Shown here: one piece after another, positions 7,365 through 12,921 of the stretch
How positions within the stretch are numbered: position 1 is the stretch's first letter
Layout: every line of letters begins with the position of its first letter
Source of the DNA: Terriglobia bacterium
GTDB lineage: Bacteria; Acidobacteriota; Terriglobia; UBA7540
Assembly: GCA_020072905.1 (NCBI GenBank)
Contig: JAIQGB010000077.1
Coordinates: 1-12,921, forward strand
Direction of reading: 5' to 3'
Length of the DNA stretch: 12,921 nucleotides
Notes under the pieces: generated by a model
Database searches by the model: none
What the model saw: the letters and a program-made list of their open reading frames with translations, nothing else
Told to the model about the DNA's origin: nothing
Program-made: the position numbers and the translations under genes

Positions 7365-7371
7365 ATATATT
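7344..7371 (+). promoter_or_regulatory. Possible oxyR promoter
   Basis: TATATT (7366-7371) is a good -10 candidate. TTGCGC (7344-7349), with a 16-base spacer, is only a weak -35. Transcription would begin near 7378, giving a leader of about 20 bases. The -10 lies inside the predicted OxyR site, consistent with autorepression. Confidence 0.35.
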
Positions 7372-7401
7372 GTTCCTATTCATGCCATAGGCGGCAGGTA
7401 T
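7365..7401. promoter_or_regulatory. Predicted OxyR operator shared by divergent promoters
   Basis: Four tetranucleotides occur at exact 7-base intervals: ATAT (7365-7368), CTAT (7376-7379), ATAG (7387-7390), GTAT (7398-7401). The known OxyR consensus is ATAG-N7-CTAT-N7-ATAG-N7-CTAT, so 14 of 16 bases match with perfect spacing. The central CCTAT and ATAGG form a 5-bp inverted repeat. The site abuts the -35 of the dps-like promoter, where OxyR activates. It also covers the presumed oxyR -10 and its start codon, where it would repress. A CCATAGG direct repeat (7354-7360 and 7385-7391), offset by 31 bases, overlaps it. Confidence 0.7.
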
Positions 7402-8290
7402 GGAACTTCACCAGCTTCGCTACTTCCTGGCGGTGGCCCGCTTCCGTTCGTTCACGCGGGCGGCCGAACACGAGCATGTCGCGCAGCCCTCGCTGAGCCA
7501 GCAGATCCGCAAGCTGGAGGACGAACTGGGCGGCAGGCTCTTCGACCGCCTGGGCCGGAAGATCGCGGTCACGCCACTGGGCGCGCGCTTCCTGGAGCAC
7601 GCGCGGCGGGCTCTCGAGGAAGTGGAGGGCGCCCGCCATGAGGCGACGGAAATGCTGGGCCTCCGCCGCGGCTCGGTGGCTCTGGGGGCCATCCCGACGG
7701 TGGCCCCGTACCTGCTCCCGCGCGTCCTGCCGGCCTTTCGCAAGGGCCATCCGCACATCAGCGTCACGGTGCGCGAAGACCTGACGAACGCGCTCCTGGC
7801 CCAACTGGCGGGCGGTGAACTCGACCTGGCGCTGCTCAGCCTTCCGGTGCGGGGAAGCGAATACGAAGCCGTGACTCTTTACAGGGAAGCGATGGTCCTC
7901 GCGGTGCCGCAAGATCATCCCTTGCGACGCCGGGCGGGCAGGGGTGTTTCGGGCTCGGAGGTGGCGCGCGAGCCGTTTCTCCTCCTCAAGGACGGGCATT
8001 GCTTCCGCGACGACGTGTTCGAGATCTGCACGCGCGCGCGGCTCAGCCCTCAGGTGGCCTTTGAAGGCGGGCAGTTCGAGACGCTGGTCGCGATGGTAGC
8101 GGCCGGGGCCGGGATCACCTTGCTGCCGGAAATGGCCTGTGTGCATTTCCGCCGGCGGGGAGTGAGACTCGTGGAGCTGCGCCCTCCGCGTCCGACGCGC
8201 ACCATCGGATTCGTGCGCGCCAAGGACAAGTATCTGACCCCGGCTGCCCGGGCCCTGATCCAGGTCTTGCAAGAGACCTGCGCAAAGTAG
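7400..8290 (+). CDS. oxyR: Peroxide-sensing LysR-family regulator OxyR
   Basis: LysR-type transcription factor that senses hydrogen peroxide through a disulfide and activates antioxidant genes. The 296-residue protein starts MELHQLRYFLAVA, followed by a winged helix-turn-helix (about 17-60, with FTRAAEHEHVAQPSLSQQI). A linker helix leads to the two-lobed regulatory domain (about 91-290). The OxyR signature is present: LLKDGHCFRD puts Cys201 in the peroxidatic position (E. coli Cys199) and Cys210 nine residues later in the resolving position (E. coli Cys208). Thr100 also matches. MVAAGAGITLLPEMA (232-246) is another OxyR-like block. The gene is divergent from the dps-like gene, with a near-consensus OxyR site between them, which supports the assignment. 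A weak purine site (AGGCGG) precedes ATG 7400. Confidence 0.9.
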   Translation: MELHQLRYFLAVARFRSFTRAAEHEHVAQPSLSQQIRKLEDELGGRLFDRLGRKIAVTPLGARFLEHARRALEEVEGARHEATEMLGLRRGSVALGAIPTVAPYLLPRVLPAFRKGHPHISVTVREDLTNALLAQLAGGELDLALLSLPVRGSEYEAVTLYREAMVLAVPQDHPLRRRAGRGVSGSEVAREPFLLLKDGHCFRDDVFEICTRARLSPQVAFEGGQFETLVAMVAAGAGITLLPEMACVHFRRRGVRLVELRPPRPTRTIGFVRAKDKYLTPAARALIQVLQETCAK

Positions 8291-8373
8291 TCGGTGGCGC
8301 CTCACCCTGCTGCTTGCCGCGCGAGGGTCGTTGCGCACGGCCTTCGGCTACCTGTTTCCGAGAGCCTCAACCT

Positions 8374-8403
8374 TTGACTTCAATCTTCTGAGTCGAATAT
8401 AGT
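8374..8403 (+). promoter_or_regulatory. Predicted promoter of the AlgD-like gene
   Basis: TTGACT (8374-8379) and TATAGT (8398-8403) are each one mismatch from the sigma-70 hexamers, separated by 18 bases. Transcription would start near 8410, leaving a leader of about 58 bases before ATG 8468. This gives the dehydrogenase its own promoter in the 177-base gap after oxyR; no convincing oxyR terminator is visible there. Confidence 0.55.
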
Positions 8404-8467
8404 CCTCGTCCCGGCTCCCGCGGTTGAGACATCGGACGACCTTCGCGCAGAGCTTGGCGAAACAGTT

Positions 8468-9784
8468 ATGCGGATCGCTGTTTTTGGGATGGGTTATGTG
8501 GGAACCGTCACCGGCGCATGCCTGGCCCGCATGGGCCACACGGTGTGGGGCGTTGACATCTCTGCAGAGAAAGTCGGGATGATCAACGAGGGCCTTTCGC
8601 CGGTCGCCGAGCGCGGCCTGGATCGCCTGGTCTCACTGGCGGTCCGAAGGGGTCGGCTGCGCGCCACGCTTTCGGCCGAGGAGGCTGTGCGGAGGTCGGA
8701 CCTTTCCTTGGTCTGTGTCGGCACGCCCTCGCGAGCGGACGGCAGCGCCGATTTGAGCCACGTTTTCCATGCCGCGGAGGAGATCGGCCGAGCCCTGCGT
8801 TCCCGCCGCAGCTACCACACGGTGGCGCTGCGGAGCACGGTCCCGCCCCGCACGATGCAAAGCGGGGTGATTCCTCGCCTGGAGCGATGCGCCGGCAAGA
8901 AGGTGGAACGGGATTTCGGCGCCTGTTTCCATCCGGAATTTCTTCGTGAAGGGTCTTCAGTCCCGGACTTCTTCCGGCCGCCCAAGACGGTCATTGGCGC
9001 CGCCGGGCCGCGCAGCGCGCGGCGGTTGCTCGAACTTTGGCGGCCGATCCGTGCGCCGTTGTTCCTGACCTCGCTGGGGACGGCGGAATTGGTGAAGTAT
9101 GCGGATAATTCCTTCCATGCGCTGAAGGTCGCGTTCGCCAACGAGATCGGTACGATCTGCAAATACTTCGGCGTCGATAGCCACGAGGTTATGCGCATCT
9201 TCGTGGAAGACACTAAGCTCAACATCTCGCCGCTATACTTGCAGCCGGGCTTCGCGTTTGGCGGACCCTGCCTCCCCAAGGACGTTCGGGCACTTTGCTC
9301 GGCGGCCCGTGGCGCCGGGCTCGATCTGCCGCTCCTCTCCAGCATCCTGCCCAGCAATTCAATCCACCTGCGGCGGGCAAGGGATCTGGTGCTGGCAACG
9401 GGCAAACGGAAAGTTGGTGTGCTGGGGTTGGTCTTCAAATCGGATACGGACGACCTGCGTGAAAGCCCCGCCTGCGCACTGGTCAGAAGCCTGCTCGAGA
9501 AGCGACGCCAGGTCCGGATTTATGATCCGAGGGTGGACCTTCGCCGGCTGATTGGGGCAAACCGGGCCTATGTTGCGCGACAGCTTCCCAATCTGAACCG
9601 CCTGCTGGTGGAATCTGGGCGGGAACTCTTGGCAACGTCTGATGTGATCGTCTTGACGGGGAATCAGCCGGAGTTTGATAAGGTCCTCCGCGGTCTCACC
9701 CAGCGGCATGTTCTGATCGATCTCGTCCGCTGGCAGGGGAGGGCCGCCGCTCGGGGCGTGCGAGTCCAGGGCATTTGCTGGTGA
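8468..9784 (+). CDS. Nucleotide-sugar 6-dehydrogenase, AlgD-like (GDP-mannose / UDP-glucose dehydrogenase family)
   Basis: Oxidises the C6 hydroxyl of a nucleotide sugar to a carboxylate in two NAD-dependent steps, supplying uronic acids for surface polysaccharides. The 438 residues carry a Rossmann N-terminus (VFGMGYVGTVTGACLA, 5-20), VGTPS (84-88), HPEFLREG (155-162), KYADNSFHALKVAFANEIG (210-228), the catalytic block GFAFGGPCLPKDVRAL (261-276) with Cys268, and FKSDTDDLRESP (323-334). Key positions (Glu157, Lys210, Asn214, Cys268, Lys271, Lys324) carry the same numbers as in Pseudomonas AlgD, and both proteins end GICW. I therefore lean to GDP-mannose dehydrogenase over UDP-glucose dehydrogenase, without proof of substrate. 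No other polysaccharide gene is nearby. ATG 8468 has only a weak ribosome site. Confidence 0.87.
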   Translation: MRIAVFGMGYVGTVTGACLARMGHTVWGVDISAEKVGMINEGLSPVAERGLDRLVSLAVRRGRLRATLSAEEAVRRSDLSLVCVGTPSRADGSADLSHVFHAAEEIGRALRSRRSYHTVALRSTVPPRTMQSGVIPRLERCAGKKVERDFGACFHPEFLREGSSVPDFFRPPKTVIGAAGPRSARRLLELWRPIRAPLFLTSLGTAELVKYADNSFHALKVAFANEIGTICKYFGVDSHEVMRIFVEDTKLNISPLYLQPGFAFGGPCLPKDVRALCSAARGAGLDLPLLSSILPSNSIHLRRARDLVLATGKRKVGVLGLVFKSDTDDLRESPACALVRSLLEKRRQVRIYDPRVDLRRLIGANRAYVARQLPNLNRLLVESGRELLATSDVIVLTGNQPEFDKVLRGLTQRHVLIDLVRWQGRAAARGVRVQGICW

Positions 9785-9954
9785 AATCCGTCTCGTGACG
9801 CTTTGGATTTGCGACGCCTGAGCCGGATTGAATGATCCGTTTGACCGCGAGGGCCGGCGCACGCTTTCGAGCCGCGGGCGCGCACACCGATACACCATCA
9901 CTTATCCACTCCAGCCGCGGAAATTTCCGACGCACTTGACGAGGGAGCCCGGTG

Positions 9955-9960
9955 TAGAAT
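9955..9960 (+). promoter_or_regulatory. Possible -10 element upstream of the TSUP exporter
   Basis: TAGAAT fits a -10 hexamer 35 bases before ATG 9996. TTGACG at 9936-9941 looks like a -35, but the spacer is only 13 bases, so the pair is doubtful. The rest of the 211-base gap (9785-9995) shows no gene or strong hairpin. Confidence 0.3.
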
Positions 9961-9995
9961 AGCGGCCCTTCAATCCAGCACGTCACCGACGCGAG

Positions 9996-10790
9996 ATGAC
10001 ACTGACCTGGCTGCAACTTGTGGAATTGACGGTGCTCGGGATCGCCGCCGGCGGTGCGGGCTCCCTGACGGGCATCGGAGGCGGCCTGGTGGTCACGCCA
10101 GTTCTGACGCTCGTTTTCGGAGTTCCCATTCATCAGGCCATCGCCACCAGCCTTTGTTGTGTGATTGCCACTTCCTCGGGGGCAGCCGCCACTTACGTAG
10201 AGCACCGGTTGGCGGATATCCGGCTGGGCATGACGCTGGAGCTGGCCACCACCCTGGGTGCGGTTGCGGGATCGTTCGTGGCCGGGTTGCTCAGCCGGGA
10301 GGCACTCGCCATCCTTTTTGCCATCTTGCTGATCTATGCGGGCTCGACGATGATCCGTCGAAGCCTTAGCGGTCAGACGACCGACCCTGCTTTTCATGAG
10401 GGATACCAAGTGAAGCGTCTCCCTCTCGGCCTGGCCGGCTCGGGTGGCGCCGGCATGATTTCGGGCATGTTGGGAGTGGGCGGCGGCGTCATCAAGGTGC
10501 CGGTCATGTATCTGCTGATGGGGATTCCGTTCAAAGTGGCCACGGCCACTTCCAACTTCATGATCGGTGTGACCGCGGCCGCGAGTGCGTTCATCTACTA
10601 CTCCCGCGGCGACGTCCGGCCGTTGATCACGGCGCCTACGGCGGTGGGTGTTTTTCTCGGAGCTTGGCTCGGGTCGCACTTGATGCGGCGCACTCCCAGC
10701 CGCTGGCTGGTGATCCTGTTCTCGGCGATCGCTTACTATTTCGCCGTGCTGATGGTATGGAGATCACTGCACGGGGGGTTCGCCCGCTAG
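9996..10790 (+). CDS. TauE/SafE (TSUP) family membrane anion transporter
   Basis: Inner-membrane carrier of the TSUP family, members of which export sulfite, sulfoacetate or related organic anions; the substrate here is unknown. The 264 residues are strongly hydrophobic, with about seven or eight membrane segments arranged as two inverted halves. Each half opens with the family repeat: AGSLTGIGGGLVVTPVLTLV (21-40) followed by VPIHQAIATS (43-52), and ISGMLGVGGGVIKVPVMYLL (155-174) followed by IPFKVATATS (177-186). A charged loop (121-141) separates the halves. Two adjacent cysteines (54-55) lie in the second segment. The DUF1634 gene follows 54 bases downstream, a recurrent pairing that suggests a joint function. 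ATG 9996 has only a weak ribosome site (GCGAG). Confidence 0.88.
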   Translation: MTLTWLQLVELTVLGIAAGGAGSLTGIGGGLVVTPVLTLVFGVPIHQAIATSLCCVIATSSGAAATYVEHRLADIRLGMTLELATTLGAVAGSFVAGLLSREALAILFAILLIYAGSTMIRRSLSGQTTDPAFHEGYQVKRLPLGLAGSGGAGMISGMLGVGGGVIKVPVMYLLMGIPFKVATATSNFMIGVTAAASAFIYYSRGDVRPLITAPTAVGVFLGAWLGSHLMRRTPSRWLVILFSAIAYYFAVLMVWRSLHGGFAR

Positions 10791-10844
10791 GAAGGTTTTG
10801 ACGACGACACGACGGTAGGGTGGCGAGAGGCAGCAGAGGAGTCG

Positions 10845-11195
10845 ATGGCTCAGTTTTCCGATGAAAAGGCCCAGGATGCGATCACCGCGGTTCTGCGCTA
10901 CGGTTCGCTTGCCTCTGCCGCGGTGATGGCGCTCGGTCTGGCGCTGGCTCTCGGGCGAAGCGAGGTCATGCCCCGATCTGGCACTCTGTCCCTGGGAGGT
11001 TTGCTGACGAGTGCGCTTCGACTTGATCCCGGCGGGGTTACAGAGCTCGGCATTTTGCTCCTCTTGCTCACTCCGGTGTTCCGAGTCGTCGTGGCGGTCG
11101 TCAGCTTTGGTCTGGAGCGCGACTTCAAGTATCTTCTCATCTCCCTCGGCGTTTTCGCCGTGGTGCTGGGCAGCATCATCTTTGCCATCCATTGA
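10845..11195 (+). CDS. DUF1634 small membrane protein
   Basis: A 116-residue protein of unknown function that I place in the DUF1634 family from its layout and neighbour. A charged N-terminal stretch (DEKAQDAITAVLRYGS, 6-21) leads into membrane segment 1 (about 20-36). A polar loop with LTSALRLDPGGVTELG (54-69) follows, then segment 2 (about 67-90, including LLLLLTPVFRVVVAVVSF) and segment 3 (about 94-115). The family typically sits next to TSUP transporters, as here, so an accessory or regulatory subunit of the exporter is plausible but unproven. ATG 10845 has a strong AGAGGAG (10835-10841) just 3 bases upstream. Its stop lies 18 bases from the stop of convergent murA, and no terminator is visible in that gap. 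Confidence 0.8.
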   Translation: MAQFSDEKAQDAITAVLRYGSLASAAVMALGLALALGRSEVMPRSGTLSLGGLLTSALRLDPGGVTELGILLLLLTPVFRVVVAVVSFGLERDFKYLLISLGVFAVVLGSIIFAIH

Positions 11196-11213
11196 CCTGC
11201 CGAGTCAGCCCGT

Positions 11214-12482
11214 TTAATCCGAGAAGCGTCGGATCCTGGCGCCAACGCGATTCAGCTTCTCTTCGATGCGCTCGTAGCCGCGATCGATGTGGTAAACGCG
11301 GTCAATGACGGTTTCGCCTTCGGCGGCGAGCCCGGCCAGGACCAGCGAGGCGCTGGCGCGGAGGTCGGAAGCCTGAATCTTGGCGCCGCTGAGCGGCGTC
11401 TTCCCGCGCACAATCGCGCGCCGTCCCTCAACCGTAATGTCCGCGCCCATGCGCATCAGTTCGAGGGCGTGAAGGAAACGGTTCTCGAAGATCGTCTCCG
11501 TGATCACCGATGCGCCTTCCGCCTGGGTCATCAAGGCCATGCACTGGGCCTGCATGTCCGTGGGGAAGCCGGGATACTCCTGCGTGCTGATGTCCACGGC
11601 ACAGAGCGTCCCGTCCTTTTCTACTTCCAGCTCGTGGGGACCATTGGCTCGCACCTTGACACCCACCTCGCCCAGCTTGGCGATGACGGAGGTGAGCTGG
11701 CCCACTTCCGCTCGGTCAACCACCAGATGCCCTCCGGCCATGGCCACCGAAACCAGGAACGTTCCAACCTCAATGCGATCGGGGATGATGGGATGTTCAG
11801 CGCCGTGGAGGCTGGAGACGCCGTGGATTCGAATCGTGTCCGTGCCCGCGCCCTCGATGGATGCCCCCATGGCGTTGAGCAGGTTGGCCAGATCCTCAAT
11901 CTCCGGCTCGCGTGCGGCATTCTCCAGGATGGTTGAACCCTCTGCCAGCGTGGCGGCCATCATCAAGTTTTCGGTGCCGGTCACCGTGATGGTATCGAAG
12001 TTGAACGTCGTGCCTCGCAGGCCGTCCGTGCGCACTTCGACGTAGCCGTGGTCCATTCGCACCGAAGCGCCAAGCGCCTCGAGCCCCTTGAGGTGAAGGT
12101 TGATGGGCCGCGCCCCGATCGCGCACCCACCGGGGAGGGAGACCCGCGCGTGTCCGAAACGCGCCACAAGTGGCCCCAGGACAAGAACCGAAGCACGCAT
12201 CTGTTTAACAAGTTCATAGGGGGCGACGGGATTCAGCAACTGGCGCGCCTGAATCTCCAGCCGATTGCCGTGTTCTTCGTGCTTGATGGAGGAATCCACG
12301 CCCAGCTCGTCGAGCAGGCTGCGCATCGTCCCGATATCGCGCACGCGGGGAATGTTGCGCAGAGTAACGGATTGATCGGTGAGCAGGGAAGCGGCCATGG
12401 CGGGCAACGCGGCATTCTTCGCGCCGCTTGCGGTGATCCGGCCCTCCAGGAGATGGCCGCCCTCAATCAGGAATTTGTCCAT
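11214..12482 (-). CDS. murA: UDP-N-acetylglucosamine 1-carboxyvinyltransferase
   Basis: Transfers enolpyruvate from phosphoenolpyruvate to UDP-GlcNAc, the first committed step of peptidoglycan synthesis, in the cytoplasm. The 422 residues are full length for the family. Visible are the substrate-binding SGAKNAALP (19-27; Lys22), the Arg96 region MRASVLVLGPL (95-105), the catalytic loop LPGGCAIGARPIN (116-128) with Cys120 (E. coli Cys115), TGTENLMMAATLAEG (168-182), YPGFPTDMQAQ (303-313) with Asp309, and Arg401 in DRGYER. Because the loop carries Cys rather than Asp, the enzyme is of the type normally inhibited by fosfomycin. It begins 12 bases after the murQ stop on the same strand and lacks a clear Shine-Dalgarno site, so translational coupling to murQ is likely. 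Confidence 0.96.
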   Translation of the reverse strand: MDKFLIEGGHLLEGRITASGAKNAALPAMAASLLTDQSVTLRNIPRVRDIGTMRSLLDELGVDSSIKHEEHGNRLEIQARQLLNPVAPYELVKQMRASVLVLGPLVARFGHARVSLPGGCAIGARPINLHLKGLEALGASVRMDHGYVEVRTDGLRGTTFNFDTITVTGTENLMMAATLAEGSTILENAAREPEIEDLANLLNAMGASIEGAGTDTIRIHGVSSLHGAEHPIIPDRIEVGTFLVSVAMAGGHLVVDRAEVGQLTSVIAKLGEVGVKVRANGPHELEVEKDGTLCAVDISTQEYPGFPTDMQAQCMALMTQAEGASVITETIFENRFLHALELMRMGADITVEGRRAIVRGKTPLSGAKIQASDLRASASLVLAGLAAEGETVIDRVYHIDRGYERIEEKLNRVGARIRRFSD

Positions 12483-12494
12483 TTCATCAACGAG

Positions 12495-12921
12495 TCATTT
12501 GTTTGTTGAAATGCGCTTGGCCTTTTCGGCCAAGGCAGCACGCAAGACGTTGGCCGGGTTCGGCGTCTTGCGGAGAATCTGCGCTGCCTCGGACGCGCCG
12601 ACTCCTTTTGCGAGCATCAAAACGGCGACCGGCAATTGGCCGCCGGATTCCTCGAGTATCCTCCCGGCGATCCTCGGGCTTGCGCCCGTCGCCCGGACCA
12701 GGATATTCCGGGCGCGCTGCCGGAGCTTTTGGTTCGTCAACTGGACATTTACCATCCAGTTGGAGAGCACGCGCCCCCAGCGGATCATGCTGGCCGTGGA
12801 AAGCATGTTCAGGACCAACTTTTGCGCTGTGCCGGCCTTCATTCGTGTGGAGCCCGCGATGACTTCGGGGCCGACGATGGGGACAATGGAAACGTGCGCC
12901 ACTTTCGTCAGCGGCGTTCCC
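12495..12921 (-). CDS. murQ: N-acetylmuramic acid 6-phosphate etherase, C-terminal part (5' truncated by window)
   Basis: MurQ cleaves the lactyl ether of N-acetylmuramic acid 6-phosphate to give GlcNAc-6-phosphate and D-lactate during recycling of the cell's own peptidoglycan. About 141 residues are visible, open to the window edge, so the start and the active-site glutamates lie outside. The visible part has the second half of the SIS domain, with VGPEVIAGSTRMKAGTAQK followed by LVLNMLSTASMIRWG, QLTNQKLRQRA, and the small C-terminal helical domain (VGASEAAQILRKTPNPANVLRAAL). GTG at 12902 could be mistaken for a start, but conserved sequence continues upstream of it (TPLTK). The gene precedes murA by 12 bases, probably in one transcript. 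Confidence 0.92.
   Translation of the reverse strand, partial: GTPLTKVAHVSIVPIVGPEVIAGSTRMKAGTAQKLVLNMLSTASMIRWGRVLSNWMVNVQLTNQKLRQRARNILVRATGASPRIAGRILEESGGQLPVAVLMLAKGVGASEAAQILRKTPNPANVLRAALAEKAKRISTNK

Noticed and set aside
7376..8338. 320-codon minus-strand frame opposite oxyR
   Set aside because: The OxyR frame is unambiguous; the antisense product is Arg/His/Gln-rich with no motif, and it would start beyond the oxyR stop.
8291..8373. Terminator after oxyR
   Set aside because: Short complementary runs exist, but no stable stem with a T-tract was found.
9936..9960. TTGACG...TAGAAT as a complete promoter for the TSUP gene
   Set aside because: The 13-base spacer is too short for a normal sigma-70 promoter; only the -10-like element is listed, at low confidence.
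9696..10679. 327-codon minus-strand frame opposite the TSUP gene
   Set aside because: The hydrophobic repeat structure of the sense protein is clear; the antisense translation is compositionally biased.

Overview
The window is high-GC bacterial DNA, densely coding on both strands, with no gene-free stretch longer than about 210 bases. I see no tRNA, rRNA, insertion sequence, phage gene or CRISPR array. The gene set suggests a free-living aerobe, possibly of the Acidobacteriota. The hints are a phosphoglucose isomerase of the transaldolase-PGI fusion type, an OpcA-type G6PDH assembly protein, a Dps-like thioferritin and GC-rich codon use. This assignment rests on my recall of those families and is only moderately secure.

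Bases 1-6573 (+ strand) form a pentose-phosphate operon: transketolase (3' end only), a free-standing glucose-6-phosphate isomerase, glucose-6-phosphate dehydrogenase (zwf), its assembly protein OpcA, 6-phosphogluconolactonase (pgl) and ribulose-phosphate 3-epimerase (rpe). Gaps are short and pgl/rpe overlap by 4 bases. Together they take glucose-6-phosphate through the oxidative branch to NADPH and return carbon through the non-oxidative branch. 6-phosphogluconate dehydrogenase, transaldolase and ribose-5-phosphate isomerase are not in the window. A strong stem-loop at 6640-6670 closes the operon.

Bases 6684-8290 hold a divergent oxidative-stress pair: a ferritin-like Dps-like (DPSL/thioferritin) protein on the minus strand and an OxyR regulator on the plus strand. 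The OxyR keeps both redox cysteines, with the E. coli spacing. The gap between them contains a near-consensus OxyR operator (7365-7401) that abuts the -35 of a dps-like promoter and overlaps the presumed -10 and the start codon of oxyR. This is the most informative non-coding element in the window.

Bases 8468-11195 (+ strand) carry an AlgD-like GDP-mannose/UDP-glucose dehydrogenase behind its own promoter, then a TauE/SafE (TSUP) anion exporter and a small DUF1634 membrane protein. Bases 11214-12921 (- strand) carry murQ (truncated by the window edge) followed by murA, linking cell-wall recycling to the first committed step of peptidoglycan synthesis.

Most genes belong to well-known families. 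I did not find a clearly new system. The points most worth checking are the OxyR operator, the His-to-Gln change at a metal-ligand position of Rpe, the unfused PGI, and the TSUP-DUF1634 pair.
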